Part shown: positions 12,313-20,224 of the stretch, piece after piece
Layout: each line of letters begins with the position of its first letter
How positions within the stretch are numbered: position 1 is the first letter of the stretch
DNA from: a virus
Direction: 5' to 3' (one strand)
DNA length: 23,926 nucleotides
IMG/VR virus record: IMGVR_UViG_3300001683_001958
Coordinates: 1-23,926 of that record
Program-made: the position numbers and the translations under genes
The notes under the pieces: generated by a model
Told to the model about the DNA's origin: nothing
The model's input: only the letters and a program-made list of their open reading frames with translations
Database searches by the model: none

Positions 12313-14325
12313 GTGAAAATTTCAGAATCTCAAGTTAGAAAAATTATTAGACAGGAGATGTCTAGAAAGAGAAAGGGAAATCTTTTTGAGGCATATCCTC
12401 AGGATCCCACTCCGACACAAATGGATGATCTTAGAGCAGAGCTTGCACCCTGGGGCGCAGTTTTAGGGGATGGAGAGCCCGACTCTAAGACTCTTGAAGC
12501 TTGGAAAAAGTTTATCTATGAGAGATATGAACCTCTCACTAGAGGCACTGGCGGCGTTTCTGTTGTTCAATCTCCAGATGTTCCTCATCCTATGAAACTA
12601 TACAATGATTGGGACAATGCTTGCACATTAGTTGGATATCCTCCTGGTGTTCAAGGCATGATGCAATTTATTAATGATGGAGGTATGCCAAAAACTGGAA
12701 GCCCAGCAGCAACTGGACTTTCATCCAATATAACAAGCCTACTGGAGCAGTCAATTTCAGCAGCAACGGCTGTTGTTACTCCATCAATGACTGCTCTTGA
12801 GAATCTTGATCCTGGAGATGGAGCCATTGTCCACGCTAGATCTGCAGCAGATGTTGTCTGGGCTTGGAAAAATATTAAAAAGGTTATAGACGAAGATTCA
12901 ACACAGCTCATGCACACCAGAGTTCTAATTGCAAGATATGCGATGGAGCACGGAGATTTTGTTAGCCCAGATGCGAAATGGGCTGAAGAGAATCCTGGAA
13001 AAGCTGCTTTGGCAATGGCTGCACTTGGCTTCGCGATCCCTGTTCCTGGTACTTCTACTTTATTTGCAGCGGGATCACTTTTGGGCAGCTGGTGGCTTTC
13101 ACTTTTAAATAGCCAGACAACTACATCAATAGCAACTATTATGTCACTAATGTCAGATCCGGATCTTGCAACTGATTTGCAGCACATGTCTAAAGTAGTA
13201 AAGAAAGGTAAGGCAGGTCACACAATAGCTGGACAGGTTGGCTCAGGATTAGATCAACTCTTTGGAGTCGGAGAGCTCGGACCAGGAAATCCTTTTGGGC
13301 AGGCTCTCAGCACATTATCCCTTGTGTTTCAAAAAGCATCAACAATGGCAAACTATAGACAGGCTAATGCAAAAGGAACAATGGATAACTTCTTGACAAC
13401 AATTGAGTCTACACATCCAAAAGCAGTGGAATCATTTAGAACAGGAAAGATTGTCTCGGGTGCTCTTGATGAGAGAAAGATGATAAGAAGAGAGATTGAT
13501 CTTGTAATAAGAGATCTAATTGGTGAGTCAAAGACTGATCGATCTAGAAGAGTTATTAGAAGGGATATAAGATCAATATTTTCTGAGGGTACACTTGGCC
13601 TTGACCCCTCTGCGGTTGATCAGATGGCTAGAACATATAGAGATGAAGAAGTCGAAGTGAATGATACTCAGCCTACTCCGCCGAATGTGCCGCCGCCAGC
13701 TCCGCCAAAACCAGGTGGTGGCGGTGGCGGTTGTGTTCAAAGACTTCAAAAGATTGTTATTCCTAGTGAGGTAGACGGTGCATGGGGTCCAAATACAAAC
13801 AAAGCATTCTTTGCCTTTATTAAGAAAAAGCTAGAAGAGATGGGAGAATCTATCGATGGCATACACCAGGCGTCATGGTCTGGATCTGGAGCAGCAAAGG
13901 CTAGTACACTATTTGATCCAACATTTGGCCCTGGGCCCTGCGGTGCAGCGGAGTTTGTTGAGCATCTTGCTGGAAGCTCTACCGCTGCGTCAACTGAGCC
14001 TGATGAAGATGTTCCCACTGGAAGAGATATTACAACCGTTAAGAGGGGTGGCAAAAAGCATAAGTGGAATCCTGCTGAGTCAATACAGTTTAAGGATATT
14101 CCAAATTTCACAGATGGAAGACTTATTAGAGATAAGATAGTAAGAATGACTCTAATATTTGATAGAGATATAGAGACTGTGACTGCTGCTGATATACCCA
14201 CTGCAAGAATTAATATAAACGGCTTGCGAATGTCACATCAAGATAATATTGCTGTAATTAAGTCATGGCTAAGCGGCAAGGGAGATGCCTGGCTTGACGA
14301 AAGATTTAATCTTGAAACAGACTAG
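12313..14325 (+). CDS. Large tagged protein with hydrophobic segment and peptidoglycan-binding-like domain
   Basis: 670 residues from GTG 12313. This start is chosen because it gives the leader MKISESQVRKIIRQEM and has GGAGAG at 12303-12308; a TTG at 12301 would add four residues and no ribosome binding site. Residues about 228-266 are hydrophobic (AALGFAIPVPGTSTLFAAGSL) and may insert into a membrane. Two internal tag-like helices occur at about 388-406 (MIRREIDLVIRDLIGES) and 412-426 (RRVIRRDIRSIFSEG). A Pro- and Gly-rich hinge (about 455-473) follows. Residues 474-506 resemble a PG_binding_1 repeat (LQKIV...VDGAWGPNTNKAFFAFI). The C-terminal 130 residues are unassigned. A structural or wall-binding head cargo is plausible; there is no catalytic motif. 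Confidence 0.8.
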   Translation: MKISESQVRKIIRQEMSRKRKGNLFEAYPQDPTPTQMDDLRAELAPWGAVLGDGEPDSKTLEAWKKFIYERYEPLTRGTGGVSVVQSPDVPHPMKLYNDWDNACTLVGYPPGVQGMMQFINDGGMPKTGSPAATGLSSNITSLLEQSISAATAVVTPSMTALENLDPGDGAIVHARSAADVVWAWKNIKKVIDEDSTQLMHTRVLIARYAMEHGDFVSPDAKWAEENPGKAALAMAALGFAIPVPGTSTLFAAGSLLGSWWLSLLNSQTTTSIATIMSLMSDPDLATDLQHMSKVVKKGKAGHTIAGQVGSGLDQLFGVGELGPGNPFGQALSTLSLVFQKASTMANYRQANAKGTMDNFLTTIESTHPKAVESFRTGKIVSGALDERKMIRREIDLVIRDLIGESKTDRSRRVIRRDIRSIFSEGTLGLDPSAVDQMARTYRDEEVEVNDTQPTPPNVPPPAPPKPGGGGGGCVQRLQKIVIPSEVDGAWGPNTNKAFFAFIKKKLEEMGESIDGIHQASWSGSGAAKASTLFDPTFGPGPCGAAEFVEHLAGSSTAASTEPDEDVPTGRDITTVKRGGKKHKWNPAESIQFKDIPNFTDGRLIRDKIVRMTLIFDRDIETVTAADIPTARININGLRMSHQDNIAVIKSWLSGKGDAWLDERFNLETD

Positions 14326-14343
14326 CATATAAAGAGATGAAAA

Positions 14344-15870
14344 ATGATTATATCAGAGGAAGAGATAAGAAATCTTATAAGAGAATCTTTAGATAAAAAG
14401 AGAGTAAATGAAATACTGTCTCTAGTCATATCTGATATAATAGAAGAGAATAATTCTAAAGGTGTAGCTCTTACAGAAGATGAAATAAATCATCTTGTTG
14501 TTGAGAAGCTTAAAGCTGCTAGGTCAATTGGAAGTGCTATCCAATCTTTAACAAGAACGTCACAAGGAGATTCAGATTCTCCAGATGCTGGCTCGATTGG
14601 AAGAACAAGCGGGAGTAACAAATTAACTTCTTTAAATCCTAATGCTGCGGATACGTTTAGAGCATTTATCAATGATGCTACAAGAAATAAATACTCTATA
14701 AGAATAACAAGCGCACAAAGAATGCCAAGCCATCAGTGGAATTTAAGATTTGGAAATAGAAGGGGAATTACACCTGCACAACCATGTCGATCAGATCACC
14801 AGTATGGATATGCAATTGATATTAATTTTTCATATGAAAAGGATGGAGATAAAGTAAGAGTTAACTCTAAAAGCTCTGATGAATTGTGGAAACCAATAGT
14901 TGACATTGCAAGATCCCATGGAATAAAATGGCAAGGTGCATCAGATAGAGTTCACTTTTTTGTACAGGGCGTGGGATCATTACAAAAAGCAAAATGTGAT
15001 CAATTTTTTGCTGACGAGCTTGGAACAGGGACGCCATCTGGGAGATCTGGAGCTGCAATTAGAAAAAGATGGGGATCTGCATCTATGAAAAGAGTAGAAG
15101 ATGAAAATCCAGCTAAGATCAAAGGTATACTTAAACTAGCAGAATCTGATCTTAGAAATATTATAAAAGAAAAGCTTAAAGCAGCAAAGTCTATTGGAGC
15201 CGGTTCTGGATCAGTGAAAGCAACAACATCATATGATACTTCAGGTGATAATAAGGGATGCGATGGAGAAGGTCCTATTACATCTTCAAAATATCCAAAA
15301 AGTGCAATAACAGCTATTGAAAAACGCATGGATGATAAAGGAATTACTAGTAGATGCACAAGGATAGCTATTTTATCTGTTTTAGCAAAAGAGTCAGCAC
15401 TTAAACCGCAGACTGAGTGGTGCTATACTGATAAATCAAACAGTGAAATAAGAAATATATGGTCTAAATTTAAATCATGGAGTGATACAGATCTTAATGA
15501 ATTAAAAGCTAACTGTGAACTATTTTTTAACACTGCATATGCTGGTATGATTGGAAATGGCGGTGTTGAAAGTGGGGACGGGTATAGGTTTAGAGGAAGA
15601 GGACTAGTTCAACTTACAGGCAGGGGAAACTATGAACAATATGGGTATACAAGTAATCCAGATGCTTTAAATAGTTTGCCTGCTGCTGCAGATGTTGCTG
15701 TAGAATTTATCACAAGAGGTTTATCTGATTTAAACTTTAATAATCTAGAAGACGCAATAAAGGCAGTTGCAAATGTAGTTGCGGGCAGTGGCAATACTGA
15801 GATTAGTGAACATTCTCCGCTAGGAAGAGCAATAAGAATGGCTACAGCTACTTCAAAACATTTTGCTTAA
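14344..15870 (+). CDS. Multi-tagged M15 peptidase + GH19 lysozyme/chitinase-like fusion
   Basis: 508 residues with two wall-degrading domains. Residues about 90-210 are an M15-type D,D/L,D-peptidase: SDHQYGYAIDI supplies His152 and Asp159, and RVHFF supplies His204 as zinc ligands. Residues about 312-508 are a GH19 glycosidase: AKES with catalytic-type Glu350, and the family signature YRFRGRGLVQLTGRGNYEQYG at 414-434. Leader copies occur at the N-terminus (EEEIRNLIRESL), at 44-62 (EDEINHLVVEKLKAARSIG) and in the linker at 266-284 (ESDLRNIIKEKLKAAKSIG), so a tag precedes each domain. The enzyme should cut both the peptide stems and the glycan of peptidoglycan. It could be a packaged entry enzyme, or an endolysin given that a terminator follows directly. 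Confidence 0.9.
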   Translation: MIISEEEIRNLIRESLDKKRVNEILSLVISDIIEENNSKGVALTEDEINHLVVEKLKAARSIGSAIQSLTRTSQGDSDSPDAGSIGRTSGSNKLTSLNPNAADTFRAFINDATRNKYSIRITSAQRMPSHQWNLRFGNRRGITPAQPCRSDHQYGYAIDINFSYEKDGDKVRVNSKSSDELWKPIVDIARSHGIKWQGASDRVHFFVQGVGSLQKAKCDQFFADELGTGTPSGRSGAAIRKRWGSASMKRVEDENPAKIKGILKLAESDLRNIIKEKLKAAKSIGAGSGSVKATTSYDTSGDNKGCDGEGPITSSKYPKSAITAIEKRMDDKGITSRCTRIAILSVLAKESALKPQTEWCYTDKSNSEIRNIWSKFKSWSDTDLNELKANCELFFNTAYAGMIGNGGVESGDGYRFRGRGLVQLTGRGNYEQYGYTSNPDALNSLPAAADVAVEFITRGLSDLNFNNLEDAIKAVANVVAGSGNTEISEHSPLGRAIRMATATSKHFA

Positions 15871-16273
15871 TATACGACTCGTATATTCTTTTTCTTTTTG
15901 GATGGCTTTTTGCATATAGCTTTATAAGCTCACCAGCCCTAGCATTTGCCTCATCCTCTATAGATCCGCCTGCATCTTGAATCTCACCAGATAATATTCC
16001 ACACTCATCTTGCATCATGTGTGTCAGCTCGTGAGCTATTGACCTCAATATGTCAACAAGCGCTCTATCTCTTCCATAAACCTTGACTATGTTTTTTCCT
16101 ATGTGGTAAGCAGCTGTAGTATCTATGTGATGACTATTTCTATCGCTTACAACGTATATTTCAAAATCGCCCACTATTGGAAGGCTATCAGCGCAAAAAT
16201 TAATAAAATCGCCAGCTAGTAAAGAGTTCTCTGGAGTAATATTAACACCGCTGTCTAAATATAATTTTCTCAT
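15848..16273 (-). CDS. Small zinc metallopeptidase (HExxH)
   Basis: 141 residues on the minus strand. The catalytic helix IAHELTHMMQDE gives His81, Glu82 and His85. The conserved downstream stretch GGSIEDEANARAGELIKLY (from 103) supplies the likely third ligand, Glu106 or Glu108. It has no signal peptide and no leader tag, unlike the larger HExxH protein at 7967, with which it shares little beyond the motif. I recall similar small metallopeptidases in other marine phages, but that is memory, not a search. The 3' end overlaps the convergent GH19 gene by 23 nt. The substrate is unknown. Confidence 0.85.
   Translation of the reverse strand: MRKLYLDSGVNITPENSLLAGDFINFCADSLPIVGDFEIYVVSDRNSHHIDTTAAYHIGKNIVKVYGRDRALVDILRSIAHELTHMMQDECGILSGEIQDAGGSIEDEANARAGELIKLYAKSHPKRKRIYESYIKQNVLK
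15869..15899 (+). terminator. Intrinsic terminator overlapping the stop codon
   Basis: The palindrome AATATACGACTCGTATATT (15869-15887) forms an 8-bp stem starting on the last bases of the GH19 stop codon, followed by TCTTTTTCTTTTT. It ends the plus-strand operon and lies inside the 3' coding end of the convergent metallopeptidase gene. Confidence 0.75.
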
Positions 16274-16430
16274 GTGATATCCATACGTGTAATTAGTTTT
16301 TCACTTGTATATAATTATTAAATAGAAGGCTTTAAAAGGTTTTCAATTTAGATAAATAATTAATGGTTAGATTTTTACTGAGGTGAAAGAGGCTATGGTT
16401 CTTAAGTAACCACAACGAATAGGAAAAAAT
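16274..16430. promoter_or_regulatory. Divergent intergenic region with late-promoter-like GATAAATA
   Basis: This 157-nt AT-rich gap separates the minus-strand metallopeptidase from the plus-strand gene at 16431. GATAAATA at 16351-16358 matches the T4 late consensus at 7 of 8 positions on the plus strand. A short dyad GGTT...AACC lies at 16396-16410. There is no terminator here, as expected between divergent genes. Confidence 0.3.
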
Positions 16431-16706
16431 ATGAGTTCGATTTCTAGAAAAACTAAAGCAAAAGTTAAAATGATAGACATGGGTATTGTTCCTGCATTTA
16501 CAGGAAAGGAGCTTGTTGAGATGTTAGAATCTCTTCCTAGTAATGAAAAAAGAATAGCAAAGAGAAAATTTAGAAAGGCATGGAGAAAGATTGCTAAAAA
16601 TGACACAAATATGAGAGAGATTCTTATGTCTATAGGTGATCCTGATATTAATACACTAAAATCTAGATCATGCATAGTAGTATCTAATATTATAAAACAA
16701 TGCTAG
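16431..16706 (+). CDS. Small basic hypothetical protein
   Basis: 91 residues, strongly basic (RKTKAKVK; KRIAKRKFRKAWRKIAKN), with a short acidic helix in the middle (GKELVEMLESLPSNE) and two cysteines at the end. It has no tag and no signal peptide. A good AGGA ribosome binding site precedes the ATG with 6-nt spacing. The composition suggests nucleic-acid or ribosome contact, but no family is recognised. It ends 10 nt before the convergent protease gene; a weak dyad at 16712-16731 (GTAGAT...ATCTAC) between them might act as a bidirectional terminator. Confidence 0.7.
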   Translation: MSSISRKTKAKVKMIDMGIVPAFTGKELVEMLESLPSNEKRIAKRKFRKAWRKIAKNDTNMREILMSIGDPDINTLKSRSCIVVSNIIKQC

Positions 16707-16716
16707 TGATAGTAGA

Positions 16717-17535
16717 TCATATTATATCTACACCTATCTCTTTTGATGCGTTATTAAGAAATATAAGTATTTGTTTGGATCCGACACCAATTGACATAGA
16801 TCTAAAGTAAACTGGTGTCATCTGTATTATACCTATAGCGCTTCCATGCATGTCAAATACTACGCTGCCAGAGCTTCCTGAAGTTGCAGGTATCGTATAA
16901 AAGCATATGCTTTCAATATTTTCGCATCCTGAGAAAAATCCTTCAAAGTGAAGAAGTATACCTGATTCAGATATTCCTAGAGGAGATGCTATTGTGTATA
17001 TTTTCTCGCCAATCTCTGGCATGTCTGAAAATCTTATTGTGCCCACATTTCTTTTAATTTTTGATTTTAATAAACACAGATCAGATAGTTTGTCATAAAA
17101 TACTATATCTGCTTCATAGTTTTCAGATTTATGATCTGAAATAGTAATGATATTTTCAAATATGCTATCTTCTACAACAGGATATCTTTGTACAGGATTG
17201 CTATTGCAAAAATGGTTAGCGGTTAAAATATATGAATAATCTTCTATTTTTCTAATTATAAGACCAGATGCTGTCGATTCAAGAATAGGAAATTTTCCAG
17301 GTATGCATTGATTTTCTTCTGATGATGTATCTTCTTCTATTGAAATTGAAGTGTCAAACTCTTCCTCTTCACATGTAACATTAAGGTACTTTGTTAGACT
17401 TATTGTTACAAAATTTTCTTTATGGATATCTTGTTTTTCTAATAAATCACTGCTTTTTATTGCTATTAAAAAACAAATAGCTGATAATAATATTATCCCA
17501 AATTTTGAAAATAATTTTATTGTATTTGTTGACAT
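16717..17535 (-). CDS. Membrane-anchored trypsin-like serine protease
   Basis: 272 residues from ATG 17535, chosen because AGGA lies 7 nt upstream; a TTG three bases earlier would add one residue. Residues about 8-27 form a signal anchor (LFSKFGIILLSAICFLIAI), placing the enzyme in the periplasm. The catalytic triad of a trypsin-2/S1 fold is visible (residue numbers for the 272-residue form): His108 in LTANHF, Asp152 in SDLCLLK, and Ser222 in TSGSSGSVVFD. An acidic insert (EEEEFDTSISIEEDTSSEE) precedes the catalytic core. Four or more cysteines fit an oxidising compartment. A phage-encoded periplasmic protease could process envelope proteins, exclude other phages or aid lysis; the target is unknown. 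Confidence 0.85.
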   Translation of the reverse strand: MSTNTIKLFSKFGIILLSAICFLIAIKSSDLLEKQDIHKENFVTISLTKYLNVTCEEEEFDTSISIEEDTSSEENQCIPGKFPILESTASGLIIRKIEDYSYILTANHFCNSNPVQRYPVVEDSIFENIITISDHKSENYEADIVFYDKLSDLCLLKSKIKRNVGTIRFSDMPEIGEKIYTIASPLGISESGILLHFEGFFSGCENIESICFYTIPATSGSSGSVVFDMHGSAIGIIQMTPVYFRSMSIGVGSKQILIFLNNASKEIGVDII

Positions 17536-17553
17536 CAATAGTTCCTATAGAAT

Positions 17554-17577
17554 TTAGTAGATAGATTAGTAGATAGA
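17554..17577. repeat. Tandem 12-bp direct repeat
   Basis: TTAGTAGATAGA is repeated twice head to tail without a gap, 19 nt upstream of the serine protease start. The position suits a binding site in the promoter region of the divergent protease gene. Confidence 0.6.
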
Positions 17578-17669
17578 GAAGAATTATATTATATTATAGA
17601 TCATTACACTGAGCTGACAGTTTGTTTAAAATTAAATTTTAGTTGGCATGGCTGAAACAATTACATATA

Positions 17670-17726
17670 TCTAAGATAAAATACACTGATATAGTTATTA
17701 ATATCATCTATCTTAGACTTAGATAG
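17670..17726. promoter_or_regulatory. Operator-like dyads around the ATAGTTAT element
   Basis: TCTAAGATA (17670-17678) and TATCTTAGA (17709-17717) form an inverted repeat flanking the ATAGTTAT copy at 17691-17698. Overlapping its right arm is a 19-bp palindrome with one mismatch, CTATCTTAGACTTAGATAG (17708-17726), 13 nt before the GTG at 17740. The arrangement looks like a regulated promoter for the yeaH-spoVR-prkA operon. Confidence 0.45.
17691..17698 (+). promoter_or_regulatory. Recurrent ATAGTTAT element (candidate promoter)
   Basis: This is the sixth intergenic copy, 41 nt before GTG 17740. It is the only one followed by T rather than A, and the only one enclosed by inverted repeats. Confidence 0.4.
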
Positions 17727-17739
17727 AAAAAGAGGTTAA

Positions 17740-18897
17740 GTGTCTATTTTTAGAAATCATAAAACATCTGCAGATAGATCAGCTTCAGATAGAAGTAGAC
17801 ACAAAGAGAAGATAAAAAGAGCTATAAAAGACGGTGTTTACAACATTGTATCCAGCGAATCGATTATAGGAAAAGATGGAAAGAAAAAGATAAAAATTCC
17901 TGTCAGAGGGATAAAAGAATATAGATTCATCTATGGTAAAAATGAAAAAAAGGTAGGCTCCGCCCCAGGAAAAAATATAAGTAAGGGTCAAATAATTGGA
18001 GATGGAAAAAAGAAACGAAAGGCCAAGTCAGATAAAGGTGCCGGAAATCAAAGAGGTGAAGAGTTTTATGAGGTTGAAATAACTTTACAAGAGCTTTCAG
18101 ATTATCTTTTTGATAATTTAAAACTTCCTGATCTTGAAAAAAAGAAATTTAAAAAACTTATATCTGACGGATTTAAAAGAAAAGGATTTAGAAAAAAGGG
18201 GATTCGGCCTAGACTTAGTAAAAAAGAGACATTAAAAAATAAGCTTAAAAGAAAAAAGGCAGCATCTAGAGATAATCCTGATTTTGATGATGAAAATTTT
18301 TCATTTCATGAGTCTGATTTAAAATACAAACACATAGACTATAAATCAAGAGAAAATTCTAATGCTATAATATTCTTTATGATGGATGTATCAGGATCTA
18401 TGAGCAAAGCTAAGAGATTTAAAGCTAGATCGTTTTTCTTTTTACTGTATCACTTTCTTCGAAGCAAGTATGAGAACGTAGAGATAGTATTTATATCTCA
18501 TACAATAGAAGCAAAAGAAGTATCAGAAGATAATTTCTTTAAAGAAAGTACTACAGGCGGAACTATAATATCATCAGCTCTGGAAAAATGTCTTGACATA
18601 GTAGATAAAAGATATCATACTGATTCTTGGAATATATACGCATTTCATTGCTCAGATGGTGATAATTGGCCAACAGATAACGATAAAGCTGTTAAATTAT
18701 CATTAAAATTATCTCAGATATGTCAGCTATATTGTTATATTCAAATAGCTGCTGCTGCAAATGAGACATTTTGGTCAACTGGCGGAATGGCCGGTGTTTA
18801 TGAAAAAATTAAAAGCTCAAAGTTTAAAATTATCTCTATTGAAAAGTCTGAAGATGTCTGGAGAGAGTTTAAGAGAATATTTAGGCAAGGGGAATAA
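17740..18897 (+). CDS. yeaH: YeaH/DUF444-family VWA protein
   Basis: 385 residues from a GTG start with AGAGG upstream; bacterial YeaH is about 427, so this is slightly short. The N-terminal half is basic, with the family's early RSASDRSRHKEKIK and a Gly/Lys-rich region (about 85-105). The C-terminal half is a von Willebrand A domain with a complete MIDAS: DVSGS at 216-220, the Thr of TTGGT (271-275) and SDGDN at 305-309. In bacteria YeaH is encoded with the PrkA kinase (YeaG) and SpoVR and is linked to starvation and stationary-phase responses. An AAA+ protein paired with a VWA partner recalls the MoxR/VWA systems. Here it opens an operon with spoVR and prkA. Confidence 0.92.
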   Translation: MSIFRNHKTSADRSASDRSRHKEKIKRAIKDGVYNIVSSESIIGKDGKKKIKIPVRGIKEYRFIYGKNEKKVGSAPGKNISKGQIIGDGKKKRKAKSDKGAGNQRGEEFYEVEITLQELSDYLFDNLKLPDLEKKKFKKLISDGFKRKGFRKKGIRPRLSKKETLKNKLKRKKAASRDNPDFDDENFSFHESDLKYKHIDYKSRENSNAIIFFMMDVSGSMSKAKRFKARSFFFLLYHFLRSKYENVEIVFISHTIEAKEVSEDNFFKESTTGGTIISSALEKCLDIVDKRYHTDSWNIYAFHCSDGDNWPTDNDKAVKLSLKLSQICQLYCYIQIAAAANETFWSTGGMAGVYEKIKSSKFKIISIEKSEDVWREFKRIFRQGE

Positions 18898-18900
18898 ACT

Positions 18901-20202
18901 ATGTCTGATTGGTCAATAAGTGATCTAAAGTCTTGGGATGAAAAGATCTGTAAAATAGCTGAATCTTACAATCTTGATTGGTTTCCAATATCTTATGAGA
19001 TATGTGACTATTATGAGATGATTGGTCATATGTCATACCATGGAATGCCTTCTCACTATAGCCATTGGTCATATGGCAAGTCATTTGAAAGAACTCACCA
19101 GATGTATAATTTGGGAATGGAGGGTCTGCCATATGAATTGATTATCAATTCAAACCCATCAATAGCATATCTTATGAGAGAAAATCCATTTTATCTTCAG
19201 ATACTAATAATGGCACATTGTGTTGGTCACAGTGATTTTTTCAAAAATAATAGAATTTTTGAAAAAACTAAACCAGATAGAATTGTGACTAAAATGAGAA
19301 ATTCAAAAAAGAGAATTCAGAAATATTCTGAAAATCCTAATATTGGGCGAAGTACTGTTGAATCTTTTCTTGATAATTTACATACCATAAGATTCCAGAC
19401 TGAAAGAAATAGAATGAAAAGATTATCAAGAAAAGATCTTGATGAGAAATATGTAAACTTAATAAACTCTGATAAAAAAAATAATTTTATTGATATTGAA
19501 AAAACTTTGCTTGAACCAGACTATGATCTTCTATCTTTTTTAATTGATTACGGAGATCACTTTAAAGACTGGCAATTAGACCTAATCAATATAGTTCGTG
19601 ACGAATCTTGGTATTTTATACCCCAGATTCAAACAAAAATACTTAATGAGGGCTGGGCTTGTTTCTGGCACTATAAGATAATAAACGAGCTAGACCTTCC
19701 TCAAAAATATCATATCCCGTTTCTTAAAAGTCATAATCAAGTAGTAAGACCTCATGTGAGCTCTATAAACCCATATCATGTAGGATTTTATCTTTTTAAT
19801 AAAATAGAAAAGGAAAAGGGATTAGATGAGTGTTTTTTTATAAGAGAGGTTCAAGATGATGCATCAGCTATCAATTGTCATCTTGATATAGAGGATTTTA
19901 GAAAATTAAATCTATTCACATACTCAGTAAAAAAGAATAAGATAAGCATTGATGATATATCTGATGAAGAGGGGTGGAAATCTGTGAGATCTAGCCTGTT
20001 AAAAACTATAGGAGTTAATTCAATTCCTAGAGTATATGTTTCTGATATATCTAGTAACGGTAATTTAATACTTAGTCATGATCATGATGGAAGAGATCTT
20101 GAGCTTGAATTTGCTGAAGAAGTTGTAACAAGTATTAGAAAACTATGGAATAAAGAAGTTAAGTTTTTTACTATAATTGAAGATGAATCGTTTGAGATCT
20201 AA
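18901..20202 (+). CDS. spoVR: SpoVR-family protein
   Basis: 433 residues; bacterial SpoVR/YcgB is about 500, so the C-terminus is somewhat short. Diagnostic blocks are present in order: GMPSHYSHWSYGKSFE (48-63), MYNLGMEGLPYE (68-79), IINSNPSIAYLM (81-92), MAHCVGHSDFFKNN (104-117), NEGWACFWHYKI (about 247-258) and NPYHVGFYLF. The histidine- and tyrosine-rich blocks are the conserved core of the family, whose biochemical role is not established; it was named for spore cortex formation in Bacillus and belongs to the PrkA/YeaH stress operon in many Gram-negative bacteria. It starts 3 nt after yeaH with an AAGGGG ribosome binding site, so the two are co-translated. Confidence 0.93.
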   Translation: MSDWSISDLKSWDEKICKIAESYNLDWFPISYEICDYYEMIGHMSYHGMPSHYSHWSYGKSFERTHQMYNLGMEGLPYELIINSNPSIAYLMRENPFYLQILIMAHCVGHSDFFKNNRIFEKTKPDRIVTKMRNSKKRIQKYSENPNIGRSTVESFLDNLHTIRFQTERNRMKRLSRKDLDEKYVNLINSDKKNNFIDIEKTLLEPDYDLLSFLIDYGDHFKDWQLDLINIVRDESWYFIPQIQTKILNEGWACFWHYKIINELDLPQKYHIPFLKSHNQVVRPHVSSINPYHVGFYLFNKIEKEKGLDECFFIREVQDDASAINCHLDIEDFRKLNLFTYSVKKNKISIDDISDEEGWKSVRSSLLKTIGVNSIPRVYVSDISSNGNLILSHDHDGRDLELEFAEEVVTSIRKLWNKEVKFFTIIEDESFEI

Positions 20203-20224
20203 TTATTAACATGCAGGTACCAGA

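Noticed and set aside
12651-14201. Long open frames on the minus strand (178 and 151 codons) opposite the 670-residue gene
   Set aside because: They lie wholly inside a well-supported tagged gene, have no ribosome binding site, and their composition is that of an antisense shadow.
16712-16731. Dyad GTAGAT...ATCTAC between convergent genes as a terminator
   Set aside because: The stem is only 6 bp and AT-rich, without a clear T tract on either side.
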